Positions 1-7,468 of a stretch of DNA of 15,134 nucleotides are shown here, one piece after another. This DNA comes from Candidatus Eiseniibacteriota bacterium (GTDB lineage Bacteria > Eisenbacteria > RBG-16-71-46 > SZUA-252). Where the stretch lies: NCBI GenBank assembly GCA_016880395.1, contig JAEHDN010000234.1, positions 1 to 15,134 of the forward strand. Direction: 5' to 3'. The stretch's first letter is position 1. Each line of letters begins with the position of its first letter. The notes beneath the pieces were generated by a model. That model saw nothing but the letters and a program-made list of their open reading frames with translations. It was not told where the DNA came from and ran no database searches. The translations under genes were made by a program, and so were the position numbers.

Positions 1-1
1 C

Positions 2-691
2 GCCGCCGCCCTGATGCTGGCCGTCGTCCTGGCCGGCTGCGGCGATCAGCAGAAGGCCATCGCGGAGCGGGAGCAAGCGGAGGCGAAAAGGGCGGCGGAG
101 ACGGGTGCGGCAGACGAGAAGTCCACGGTCGCGAACGAGCCGGCGCCCGCGATCGAGCACACCTACACGCTTCCATCCGGCACCATATTGGTCGGCACGC
201 TCCAGAACACGATCAACACCGGGAAGAACGAGGTCGGGGATCCCTTCCGGCTCCGGACCGTCTCGGCCGAGCGCGTCGACGGCGCCATCGCCGTTCCCGC
301 GGGATCGACGATCCGCGGCCACGTCACCTACGTGAACGGCGCGGGCCGGGTGGCCGGCGGCGCCGAGCTGACGCTCCGCTTCACCGACCTCGTTCTGCCG
401 GACGGGACGAGCTATCCGATCTCCGCGGCTCCGCTACGCATGAAGGGTAAGGGAGACGCCAAGGAGAGCGCGCTCGAGATCGGCGGCGGCGCCGTGGCGG
501 GGGGCATCCTGGGCGGCGTGCTGGGTCATGGATCCGGGGACGTCGCGAAGGGGGCTGCCGCCGGAGCCGTCGTCGGCACCGGAGTCGCGGTCGCGACGAA
601 GGGAGACCAGATCGTGCTCTCTCCGGGGCAGAAGATCCAGGTCACGCTCGACGCTCCGGTCAGGGTGACGCGCACCCGCTCGGCGAGCTGA
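2..691 (+). CDS. Glycine-zipper lipoprotein (5' truncated)
   Basis: The reading frame is open to the left edge of the window, so the true start lies outside. The first ATG (14) is inside the signal peptide and would give no positively charged n-region. What is visible is a hydrophobic stretch ending in a lipobox (L-A-G-C, followed by GDQQ), so the mature protein should be lipid-anchored. A charged Glu/Ala/Lys linker follows, then a beta-rich domain (about nt 165-470) with motifs such as VGTLQNTI and AVPAGSTIRG. A Gly/Ala-rich glycine-zipper segment lies at about nt 475-600 (GGGAVAGGILGGVLG, then AAAGAVVGTG). The end is short and beta-like (LSPGQKIQVTLDAPVRV). Glycine zippers usually insert in or associate with membranes. 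I do not recognise a named family, and the exact role is unknown. The M50 protease gene starts 13 bp downstream, suggesting co-transcription. Confidence 0.8.
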   Translation, partial: AAALMLAVVLAGCGDQQKAIAEREQAEAKRAAETGAADEKSTVANEPAPAIEHTYTLPSGTILVGTLQNTINTGKNEVGDPFRLRTVSAERVDGAIAVPAGSTIRGHVTYVNGAGRVAGGAELTLRFTDLVLPDGTSYPISAAPLRMKGKGDAKESALEIGGGAVAGGILGGVLGHGSGDVAKGAAAGAVVGTGVAVATKGDQIVLSPGQKIQVTLDAPVRVTRTRSAS

Positions 692-704
692 TCCGCCCCA
701 ATAC

Positions 705-1808
705 GTGCGCTGGTCCTGGAAGATCGCGACGCTCGCGGGCATCCCGCTCCGCGTGCACGCGACCTTCTTCCTGATCTTCCCGTACGCCTGGTTCGGCGAG
801 GCGCACGGGGATCCGGCCCGGGGCCTCGAGGCGATCACCCTGATCCTGGGGCTCTTCACCTGCCTCGTGCTGCACGAGCTGGGGCACGCGCTCACGGCCC
901 GGCGGTTCGGCGTGAGGACCCGCGACATCACGCTCCTCCCGATCGGGGGCGTCGCCCGCCTCGAGCGGATCCCCGAGAAGCCGAGCCAGGAGATCGCGGT
1001 GGCCCTCGCCGGGCCGGCCGTGAACGTCGTCATCGCGTCGATCCTGCTCGGAGTGATCGCGGTGACGGGGAATCTCCGCGCCTTCACCACCCCGTACGCC
1101 CTCGAGCACAATCTCGTCACCCAGCTCGCGGGCATGAACGTCCTGCTCGTCGTCTTCAACATGATCCCGGCGTTTCCGATGGACGGAGGGCGCGTGCTCC
1201 GCGCCCTCCTGGCCACCCGCCTCGACTACCTCCGGGCCACCCGCATCGCGGCCTCGATCGGGCAGGGCATCGCCATCCTGTTCGGCCTCCTCGGCCTCGT
1301 CTGGAACCCGATGCTCCTCTTCATCGCGATGTTCGTCTACATCGGGGCGGGGCAGGAGTCGGCCGCGGTGCAGATGCGCTCGGCCTTCGACGGCGTGCCG
1401 GTGTGGCGGGCGATGATCCGCGACTATCGCGCGCTCCGGGGCGAGGAGCCTCTGTCGCGGGCGGTGGAGCTGCTCCTGAACGGGCACCAGCAGGACTTCC
1501 CGGTCATCGGACTGCCCGGGGATCCTCCGGTTGGGATTCTCCTTCGCGCCGACCTCATCCGAGCCCTCAGCGAGGGGAAGACCAACGTCCGCGTGGACGA
1601 GATCGCGCGGCGCACCTGCGGGTCCGCGCACCCGCGCGAGATGCTGGAGGCGGCCTTCCTGAGGATGCAGGAGAGCGGCTGCGCGGCGCTCCCGGTCCTC
1701 GAGGAGGACGGCGCGCTCGTGGGCATGCTCACGCTTGAGAACGTCGGGGAGCTGGCGATGGTGCAGGCCGCGCTCGGCTCGGCCCGCTCCCGGAGGGCCG
1801 CGGTCTAA
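705..1808 (+). CDS. M50 site-2-protease family metallopeptidase with CBS pair
   Basis: Predicted polytopic membrane zinc protease of 367 aa, of the kind that cuts substrates within the membrane. The zinc motif HELGH is at residues 57-61 inside a hydrophobic segment. The second ligand motif N-x-x-P-x-x-P-M-D-G is at 152-161, supplying the third metal ligand Asp160. A conserved AGPAVNVV segment lies at 102-109. About six hydrophobic segments span 17-215. The C-terminal third (about 235-360) looks like two CBS domains (for example FPVIGLPGDPPVGILLRADL and LPVLEEDGALVGMLTLENV), which usually bind adenine nucleotides and regulate the enzyme. Domain order matches CBS-containing bacterial and archaeal site-2 proteases. 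The start is GTG without a strong Shine-Dalgarno; the neighbouring lipoprotein stops 13 bp upstream. Its stop overlaps that of the convergent kinase gene. The substrate is unknown. Confidence 0.93.
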   Translation: MRWSWKIATLAGIPLRVHATFFLIFPYAWFGEAHGDPARGLEAITLILGLFTCLVLHELGHALTARRFGVRTRDITLLPIGGVARLERIPEKPSQEIAVALAGPAVNVVIASILLGVIAVTGNLRAFTTPYALEHNLVTQLAGMNVLLVVFNMIPAFPMDGGRVLRALLATRLDYLRATRIAASIGQGIAILFGLLGLVWNPMLLFIAMFVYIGAGQESAAVQMRSAFDGVPVWRAMIRDYRALRGEEPLSRAVELLLNGHQQDFPVIGLPGDPPVGILLRADLIRALSEGKTNVRVDEIARRTCGSAHPREMLEAAFLRMQESGCAALPVLEEDGALVGMLTLENVGELAMVQAALGSARSRRAAV

Positions 1809-3403
1809 CGGGCGAGATTCTCGGCGAACGGGGCCGAGCCAATGAGGCTCGACAGGTCCTCACCTCGCGGGAGCCGGATCCAGAGCACCGCGCCGCCGTC
1901 GGGAGATGGCCCGGCCCCAACCCGTCCGCCATGCAGCTCGACGAAGCGACGCGCGAGGTGGAGCCCGAACCCCTGACGGTCCTTGCATCGCTTCCCGTAC
2001 TGATCGCCGGCCCCTTGGAGATCGAACATCACCTCGGACGCCTCGGCCGGGATCGTGGGGCCGGAGTCCTTCACCTCGATCAGGACTCCCTCGGCGTCCA
2101 GCGTGGAGCGCAGGCGGACGCGGCTGCGCGGCGGCGAGAAGCGGATCGCGTGCCGGAGGACGTGGGTGAGCGACTGGCGGAGCTTGGCGGGGTCGAAGTG
2201 CTGGTCGGGAATCGAGGCGTCGAGATCCATGTCGATGGCGACCGAGCGGCTCTCCGCGAGGGGCCCGACGAGATCTCGCGCCGCGCGCACGACCTGGTTC
2301 ACGTTGCCGAGCCGGACGTCGAGCAGGTAGCGCCCCAGCTCGAGGCGCACCAGGTCGAGCACGTCGTCGACCAGCGCGAGCATCCGCTGCGCTTCCTCGT
2401 GGAGCCTCGCCGTGAACTCCCGCCGGGTCGCCGGGGTCATGCTCGGATCGCTCTGATCGAAGACCTCCGTGTACGCGACGAGGCTCGTGAGCGGCGACTT
2501 GAGCTCTGTCGCCGCCGCCGTGATGAAGACGTCGCGGAACGCGCCCGCGGCGGCCTCTTCCTCGGCGGGGTGAGCGACCGCCCCCGCGGCGGAGGCGGCC
2601 TCCCTCAGGCGGAGCTGCGCCTGCGCGCGGTCGAGCACGGGCGCCACGTTGTCGGCGAAGAGCTGCCCCACGTCCCGATGCTCGATCCGGAAGGGGTCGG
2701 CGTTCCGCGCCCGGCAGACCTGGAGCACCGCGATGCACCGCTTCTCGGCGCAGATGGGAAGGACCAGCACCGAGCCGGCGTCCGGATGTGTCTGGAAGAA
2801 GTCCGCGAAGCGCGCCTCCCGGTCCGCCGCGCGCATGAGAATCGGCTCCCGATGGCGCGCGGCCCAGCCGACCGCCCCATCGCCGAGCGGGACGGGAGGC
2901 TCCTGCCCCCGCGCGCTCAGGCCGAAGCCGGCGTGCGGAACGAGGCGGCGTCCGTCGGCGTCGACGAGAAAGAGGCGGGCGTCGTGCGAGTGGAGGGAGC
3001 TGGCCAGCCGGCGCACGGTGATCTCGGCGACGGTCTCGAGCGGCAGGCTCATCTGGAGCGTCCCGCCGAGCTGGAAGAGCGAGGTCAGCTCGGCGAGCCG
3101 GCCGCGCGACTCTTCCAGCTCCATCTCGTCGTGGTGCATCTTCCGCCTCAGCGTGTTGAGCTGCGCCTGCTGGTGGATCATGTAGAGGCAGAAGAGGACC
3201 GTGAGCCCGATGAGCCCCGTGAGGAGCACCGCCTCGCCGCTCGCGGGAACTCGATCGCCGAGGTACCCCGACCGGACCAGCCCGACGTAGAGGGACGGGA
3301 TCGTCGCGCTCAGGGCGACGATGATCAGCATCGCGAGCCCGAGGAGCCACCACGACTTGCGATCGTACGAGTTCGGGGTCACGGGCGAACGCGGCTCGGG
3401 CAA
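1805..3403 (-). CDS. Membrane GAF histidine-kinase-like protein with degenerate catalytic residues
   Basis: The protein is 532 aa: two membrane helices (about 18-41 and 58-77), a coiled coil (about 78-115), a GAF domain (about 118-262), a HisKA-like helix pair (about 286-355) and a HATPase_c domain (about 395-512). The architecture is that of a two-component sensor kinase, but key positions differ from consensus. In the H box the sequence is A-T-E-L-K-S-P-L, so Thr299 (codon ACA) sits where the phospho-acceptor His belongs. In the N box the sequence is L-R-H-A-I-R-F-S, so His418 replaces the Mg-binding Asn. In the G1 box D446-S-G-P-T-I keeps the Asp but loses the second Gly. The F box (VMFD) and G2 box (GFGL, HGG) remain. 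It is therefore probably a pseudokinase, an ATP-binding sensor or a phosphatase-like partner rather than a normal autokinase. No response regulator is adjacent. The TTG start is supported by a strong Shine-Dalgarno. Confidence 0.88.
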   Translation of the reverse strand: MPEPRSPVTPNSYDRKSWWLLGLAMLIIVALSATIPSLYVGLVRSGYLGDRVPASGEAVLLTGLIGLTVLFCLYMIHQQAQLNTLRRKMHHDEMELEESRGRLAELTSLFQLGGTLQMSLPLETVAEITVRRLASSLHSHDARLFLVDADGRRLVPHAGFGLSARGQEPPVPLGDGAVGWAARHREPILMRAADREARFADFFQTHPDAGSVLVLPICAEKRCIAVLQVCRARNADPFRIEHRDVGQLFADNVAPVLDRAQAQLRLREAASAAGAVAHPAEEEAAAGAFRDVFITAAATELKSPLTSLVAYTEVFDQSDPSMTPATRREFTARLHEEAQRMLALVDDVLDLVRLELGRYLLDVRLGNVNQVVRAARDLVGPLAESRSVAIDMDLDASIPDQHFDPAKLRQSLTHVLRHAIRFSPPRSRVRLRSTLDAEGVLIEVKDSGPTIPAEASEVMFDLQGAGDQYGKRCKDRQGFGLHLARRFVELHGGRVGAGPSPDGGAVLWIRLPRGEDLSSLIGSAPFAENLAR

Positions 3404-3536
3404 TCCGGCTCCTTTCAGGGATGGCGGCGGGTCTGCGCCTCATGGATCGGCATACGGAGGCGATTTCTGGAGCCTAGAGCGAAGCCATTCTTCCCCTCTT
3501 TCCCTTTGCGAGGGCACCCTTTAGAGTGACCTGCCC
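3404..3536. promoter_or_regulatory. Divergent intergenic region, kinase / leucine cassette
   Basis: This 133-bp gap separates two divergent starts and must hold the promoter of the leucine cassette and probably that of the kinase gene. I see no convincing sigma70 pair on either strand. A weak candidate for the cassette is TTTCCC, 17 nt, TAGAGT, ending at about 3527; it would give an almost leaderless transcript. The mccB ATG at 3537 has no clear Shine-Dalgarno, which would be compatible with that. No clear operator palindrome was found. The role follows from gene orientation; the elements are not defined. Confidence 0.4.
3409..3415 (-). promoter_or_regulatory. Shine-Dalgarno that fixes the kinase TTG start
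   Basis: On the minus strand AAAGGAG lies 5 nt before TTG at 3403. This is a near-ideal ribosome binding site and is the reason for choosing the rare TTG codon. The next in-frame ATG (residue 25) would begin inside the first membrane helix. Confidence 0.75.
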
Positions 3537-5144
3537 ATGACCGTCCTGAAAAGCCACGTCAAGCCGCGCGGTCCCGAGTTCGAAGCCAGCCGGAAGCACC
3601 ATGAGTCGCTGGCCGCGGAGCTCAAGCGAGCCCTCGCCGAGGTGCGCCGGGGCGGGAGCGACCAAGCGGTCGAGCTCCACCGGAGCCGCGGCAAGCTCCT
3701 GCCGCGCGAGCGGATCGAGCGGCTCGTCGATCCAGACACGCCCTTTCTCGAGGTTTCTCCGCTCGCGGCGCGCGGCCAGTACGGCGACGAAGTACCGTCC
3801 GCCGGGATCGTGACCGGGATCGGGGTGATCGCCGGGCGCGAGTGCGTCATCGTCGCCAACGACGCCACGGTCAAGGGAGGCACCTACTACCCGCTCACCA
3901 TCAAGAAGCACATCCGCGCCCAGGAGATCGCGCTCGAGAACCGCATGCCCGCGGTCTACCTCGTCGACTCCGGCGGCGTGTTCCTGCCGATGCAGGCGGA
4001 GGTGTTCCCGGACAAGGAGCACTTCGGCCGGATCTTCTACAACCAGGCCATCATGTCCGCGCAGGGAATCCCGCAGGTCGCCGCGGTGCTCGGGATGTGC
4101 ACCGCGGGCGGCGCCTACGTGCCGGCCATGTCGGACGAGAACGTCATCGTGCGCGGCACGGGAACGATCTATCTCGGCGGACCTCCGCTCGTGAAAGCCG
4201 CGACGGGGGAGGAGGTGACCCCCGAGGACCTGGGCGGCGCCGACGTGCACTCGCGCGTGAGCGGCGTCACGGACCACATGGCCGCGACCGAGGACGAGGC
4301 GCTCCACGTCGTGCGCGACATCGTGGAGCGGCTCAACACGGTCAAGCGGGTGGACCTCGACCTCGCCGAGCCCGTCGATCCGCACTACCCGGCCGAGGAG
4401 CTGTACGGCGTGCTACCCGTGGACACGAAGCAGCCCTACGACGTGCGGGAGGTGCTCGCCCGGCTCCTCGACGACAGCCGCCTGCACGAGTTCAAGGCGA
4501 GCTACGGCACGACCCTCGTCTGCGGCTTCGCCCGGTGGATGGGCTATCCGGTCGGCATCGTCGCGAACAACGGCGTGCTCTTCTCGGAGAGCGCTCTCAA
4601 GGGGGCCCACTTCGTCGAGCTCTGCTCGCAGCGGCGGATCCCGCTCGTGTTCCTGCAGAACATCACCGGCTTCATGGTGGGAAAGCGCTACGAGTCGGGA
4701 GGAATCGCCAAGGACGGCGCCAAGATGGTCCAGGCCGTCGCCACCGCCGAGGTCCCGCGCATCACGATCCTGATCGGCGCTTCGCACGGCGCGGGGAACT
4801 ACGCCATGTGCGGCCGCGGGTACCGGCCCCGGTTCCTCTTCACCTGGCCCAACTCGCGGATCTCCGTCATGGGGGCGGAGCAGGCCGCGTCGGTGCTGGT
4901 GCAGGTGAAGCGGGACCAGCTCGCGCGCGAGGGCAAGACGCTCTCCCACGAGGAAGCCGAGGCCATCGCCAGGCCCGTGATCGAGAAGTACGAGCGCGAG
5001 GGAAGCCCGTACTACGCCACGGGGCAGCTCTGGGACGATGGCATCATCGATCCGGCGGACACCCGGGCCGTGGTCGCGCTCGCGCTCTCGGCCAGTCTCA
5101 ACGCGCCCGTGACCCGCGGGCCCGCGCCCGTCTACCGCATGTGA
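3537..5144 (+). CDS. mccB: Methylcrotonyl-CoA carboxylase, carboxyltransferase (beta) subunit
   Basis: Biotin-dependent carboxyltransferase of 535 aa, the usual length for bacterial MCC beta. It transfers CO2 from carboxybiotin to 3-methylcrotonyl-CoA, giving 3-methylglutaconyl-CoA in leucine breakdown, in the cytoplasm. The N-terminal crotonase-fold domain contains VKGGTYYPLTIKKHIRAQEI (about 112-131), VDSGGVFLPMQ and GMCTAGGAYVPAMSDE (186-201). The C-terminal domain contains FLQNITGFMVGKRYE, GGIAKDGAKMV (388-398), GASHGAGNYAMCGRGY and MGAEQAA. These are typical of the MCC/geranyl-CoA carboxylase branch rather than propionyl-CoA carboxylase. Placement beside liuC-like and HMG-CoA lyase genes strongly favours MCC. 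It is the first gene of the cassette, and a GC hairpin follows its stop. The ATG at 3537 has only a weak Shine-Dalgarno. Confidence 0.95.
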   Translation: MTVLKSHVKPRGPEFEASRKHHESLAAELKRALAEVRRGGSDQAVELHRSRGKLLPRERIERLVDPDTPFLEVSPLAARGQYGDEVPSAGIVTGIGVIAGRECVIVANDATVKGGTYYPLTIKKHIRAQEIALENRMPAVYLVDSGGVFLPMQAEVFPDKEHFGRIFYNQAIMSAQGIPQVAAVLGMCTAGGAYVPAMSDENVIVRGTGTIYLGGPPLVKAATGEEVTPEDLGGADVHSRVSGVTDHMAATEDEALHVVRDIVERLNTVKRVDLDLAEPVDPHYPAEELYGVLPVDTKQPYDVREVLARLLDDSRLHEFKASYGTTLVCGFARWMGYPVGIVANNGVLFSESALKGAHFVELCSQRRIPLVFLQNITGFMVGKRYESGGIAKDGAKMVQAVATAEVPRITILIGASHGAGNYAMCGRGYRPRFLFTWPNSRISVMGAEQAASVLVQVKRDQLAREGKTLSHEEAEAIARPVIEKYEREGSPYYATGQLWDDGIIDPADTRAVVALALSASLNAPVTRGPAPVYRM

Positions 5145-5145
5145 C

Positions 5146-5170
5146 CGCGCGGGCCGCGCCCGCCCGCGCG
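5146..5170 (+). repeat. GC-only intercistronic hairpin after mccB
   Basis: A perfect 9-bp inverted repeat, cgcgcgggc (5146-5154) and gcccgcgcg (5162-5170), with a 7-nt loop, starts two bases after the mccB stop codon. No T-run follows, so it is not a canonical terminator. The AGGAGGAG ribosome site of the next gene (5178-5185) lies just beyond it. It could stabilise the upstream mRNA end or tune downstream expression; with such GC content, chance is also possible. Confidence 0.45.
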
Positions 5171-5192
5171 CCCGCCCAGGAGGAGCTTCCGC

Positions 5193-5996
5193 GTGAGCCC
5201 CGAGACACGCCTTCGCGTCGAGCGCGACGGAGACATCGTCCGCCTGACGCTCGCCCGCCCCGAGGTTCGCAACGCCTTCGACGACGTGCTGATCGTCGAC
5301 CTGACCCGCGCGCTCGAGGAGATCCGCGATCGCGCCCACGCCGATCCCGATCGCGCGCCGCGCGCCGTGGTGCTGACCGGCGACGGGAGCGCGTTCTGCG
5401 CGGGCGCCGACGCGAACTGGATGCGACGGAGCGTCACCTACACGCGCGAGGAGAACGAGTCGGACGCGCGGCGGATGGCGGGCATGCTGCGGGGTCTCGA
5501 CGAGCTGCCCCTTCCGACGATCGCGCGCGTGAACGGCGCCTGCCTCGGCGGCGGGATGGGCCTCATCGCGTGCTGCGATCTCGTGGTCGCGGCGGCGGAG
5601 GCCGACTTCGGCTTCACGGAGACCAGGCTCGGCATCGCGCCGGCCGTGATCTCGTCCTTCGTCCTCCCGAAGATCGGCGCGGCGGCCGCCCGCCGCTACT
5701 TCCTGACCGCGGAGATCTTCAAGGCCCCCGTGGCGCGCGCCATGGGGCTCGTGCACGAGGTCGTTCCCGCCGAGAGGCTCGACCCGGCCGTCGAGCGGCT
5801 CGTCGGTGCGCTCCGTGGGTGCGGTCCGCGCGCGGTGGCGGCCGCGAAGCGGCTGATCCGCGAGAACCTCGCTCTCGGACGGAGCGAGGCGATCGAGAAC
5901 TCCGTCCGCGCCATCGCCGGGCTTCGCGCGTCGCCCGAGGGCCAGGAAGGCCTCGGCGCGTTCCTCGCGAAGCGCGCTCCCTCCTGGAAGCCGTGA
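5193..5996 (+). CDS. liuC: Enoyl-CoA hydratase family, probable methylglutaconyl-CoA hydratase
   Basis: Crotonase-fold protein of 267 aa. In this context it should hydrate 3-methylglutaconyl-CoA to HMG-CoA, the step between MCC and HMG-CoA lyase. Visible motifs are AFCAGADANWM (67-77, first oxyanion-hole segment), NGACLGGGMGLIACCDLVVA (114-133, second) and FGFTETRLGIAPAVIS (139-154). At the position of the first crotonase catalytic Glu (GGGxE in rat mitochondrial hydratase) there is Gly123. Glu143, at the second, is retained. From memory, Gly at the first position together with the RLGIAPAVIS pattern is common in bacterial LiuC/AtuE-type hydratases, so it is not a defect. The GTG start has an excellent Shine-Dalgarno, AGGAGGAG, 7 nt upstream. 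The stop overlaps the next start as GTGA. Confidence 0.88.
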   Translation: MSPETRLRVERDGDIVRLTLARPEVRNAFDDVLIVDLTRALEEIRDRAHADPDRAPRAVVLTGDGSAFCAGADANWMRRSVTYTREENESDARRMAGMLRGLDELPLPTIARVNGACLGGGMGLIACCDLVVAAAEADFGFTETRLGIAPAVISSFVLPKIGAAAARRYFLTAEIFKAPVARAMGLVHEVVPAERLDPAVERLVGALRGCGPRAVAAAKRLIRENLALGRSEAIENSVRAIAGLRASPEGQEGLGAFLAKRAPSWKP

Positions 5997-7468
5997 CGCC
6001 GATCCGCAAGGTCCTCGTCGCGAACCGCGGCGAGATCGCGATCCGGATCTGCCGGACCCTTCGCACCATGGAGATCCCGTCCGTCGTCGTGTACTCAGGG
6101 GCCGACCGCGGCGCCCCGCACGTGCGTGCCGGCGACGAGGCGGTGCTCCTCGGACCGGCCGCGCCGGCGGAGAGCTATCTCCACGTCGAGCGGATCCTCG
6201 CCGCGGCGCGCGCGACCGGGGCGGACGCGGTCCACCCGGGCTACGGCTTCCTCGCCGAGAACGCGGCGTTCGCGCGCGCGTGCGCCGCGCAGGGGATCAC
6301 GTTCATCGGCCCCTCGCCCGAGTCGATGGAGCGGCTCGGCTCGAAGTCGGCCGCGCGCCTCGCCGCGGCCCGTCTCGGCGTTCCGGTCGTGCCCGGCGTC
6401 GAGGACGTGCCCGATGCCGCGCGTGCGCGCCAGGAGGCGACGCGCATCGGCTACCCCGTGCTCCTCAAGGCGGCGAGCGGCGGCGGCGGGCGCGGCATGC
6501 GGCGCGTGGCCTCCGACGAAGAGATGGAGGCCGCGTTCGAGAGCGGGCGCCGCGAGGCCGAGGGAGCTTTCGGCGACGGCCGGCTCCTCGTCGAGAAGCT
6601 GGTCCACCCGGCGCGGCACGTCGAGGTGCAGATCCTGGGCGACGGCCGGAGCGCGATCGCGCTCGGCGAGCGCGAGTGCAGCCTCCAGCGGCGCTACCAG
6701 AAGCTCGTCGAGGAGTCCCCGTCGATCGCGGTGACGAAGGCGATCCGGACCAAGCTCGAGAAGGCCGCGGTGACGCTCGCGTGCGACGCGGGCTACGCGG
6801 GGGCCGGCACGGTCGAATTCCTGCTCGGTCCGGACGGCGACGTCTACTTCCTCGAGGTGAACACGCGGCTCCAGGTGGAGCACCCGGTGACCGAGGCGCG
6901 CTTCGGAATCGACCTGGTGCGCGCGCAGATCGAGATCGCGCGCGGCGGGCCGCTCCCGAAGCGACCCGAGCCCCGGGGGCACGCCATCGAGGTCCGGCTC
7001 AACGCGGAGGATCCCTACCGCGGCTTCATTCCTCAGAGCGGGCCGATCACGCTCCTCGCGTGGCCGGCGGCCGAGGGGCTCCGGATCGACGCGGGAATCG
7101 TCGAGGGGCACCCGGTGCACGCCCACTACGACTCGCTCCTCGCGAAGCTCATCGCGCACGGGCGCGACCGCGCCGAGGCGCGCGACCGGCTGGTGGCGGG
7201 ACTCCAAGGGCTCGCGCTCCTCGGCATCCGCACGAACCAGGGCTTCCTGATCGACCTCCTCGAAACGGAAGACTTCGCGGCCGGCGAGACGTACACGCAC
7301 ACGATCGAGGCGCACGCGTGGCCAGCCCCGGACGAGATCCCGGACGAGGCGCTCCTCGCGGCCGCCCTCGCGTCGGAGGCTCCACGCGCCGCGGAGGCGA
7401 GCGGCGGGCGCCGCGACGCGGATCGCTACTCGCCGTGGCGGCTCCTCGGAGCCTGGGGGCGCGCGTGA
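5993..7468 (+). CDS. Biotin carboxylase subunit of methylcrotonyl-CoA carboxylase (split alpha chain)
   Basis: ATP-grasp biotin carboxylase of 491 aa that carboxylates carrier-bound biotin using ATP and bicarbonate. The N-terminal domain has KVLVANRGEIAIRICR (6-21) and HPGYGFLAEN (81-90). The glycine-rich ATP loop is KAASGGGGRGMR (159-170), and the catalytic EVNTRLQVEHPVTE is at 288-301. AIEVRLNAEDPYRGFIPQSG (331-350) marks the C-terminal domain. The GTG start at 5993 overlaps the hydratase stop (GTGA), implying translational coupling. Normal MCC alpha is one chain of about 660 aa with a fused biotin domain. Here the frame stops after about 490 aa, and the remaining part continues in another frame as the next gene. 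A single missing G in the G5 run at 7455-7459 would restore the fused protein, so a frameshift is a serious alternative. Confidence 0.9.
   Translation: MTPIRKVLVANRGEIAIRICRTLRTMEIPSVVVYSGADRGAPHVRAGDEAVLLGPAAPAESYLHVERILAAARATGADAVHPGYGFLAENAAFARACAAQGITFIGPSPESMERLGSKSAARLAAARLGVPVVPGVEDVPDAARARQEATRIGYPVLLKAASGGGGRGMRRVASDEEMEAAFESGRREAEGAFGDGRLLVEKLVHPARHVEVQILGDGRSAIALGERECSLQRRYQKLVEESPSIAVTKAIRTKLEKAAVTLACDAGYAGAGTVEFLLGPDGDVYFLEVNTRLQVEHPVTEARFGIDLVRAQIEIARGGPLPKRPEPRGHAIEVRLNAEDPYRGFIPQSGPITLLAWPAAEGLRIDAGIVEGHPVHAHYDSLLAKLIAHGRDRAEARDRLVAGLQGLALLGIRTNQGFLIDLLETEDFAAGETYTHTIEAHAWPAPDEIPDEALLAAALASEAPRAAEASGGRRDADRYSPWRLLGAWGRA

Noticed and set aside
1813..1851. Small inverted repeats (cgaga t tctcg; cgagcc aatga ggctcg) after the M50 gene
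   Set aside because: They lie inside the kinase coding end, have short stems and no T-run, so I do not call a terminator.
3499..3527. TTTCCC, 17 nt, TAGAGT as promoter of the leucine cassette
   Set aside because: Only 3 of 6 and 4 of 6 matches; too weak to annotate on its own.
1931..3529. Plus-strand open frame of 532 codons antisense to the kinase gene
   Set aside because: Composition is typical of a GC shadow (Arg/Glu/Leu/Val runs) with no domain resemblance, while the opposite strand has clear kinase-like domains.
3842..5992. Very long open frame running in from mccB into the biotin carboxylase
   Set aside because: Frame-shifted Arg/Gly/Pro-rich shadow of mccB and the hydratase gene caused by high GC. 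Biotin carboxylase homology begins only at 5993.
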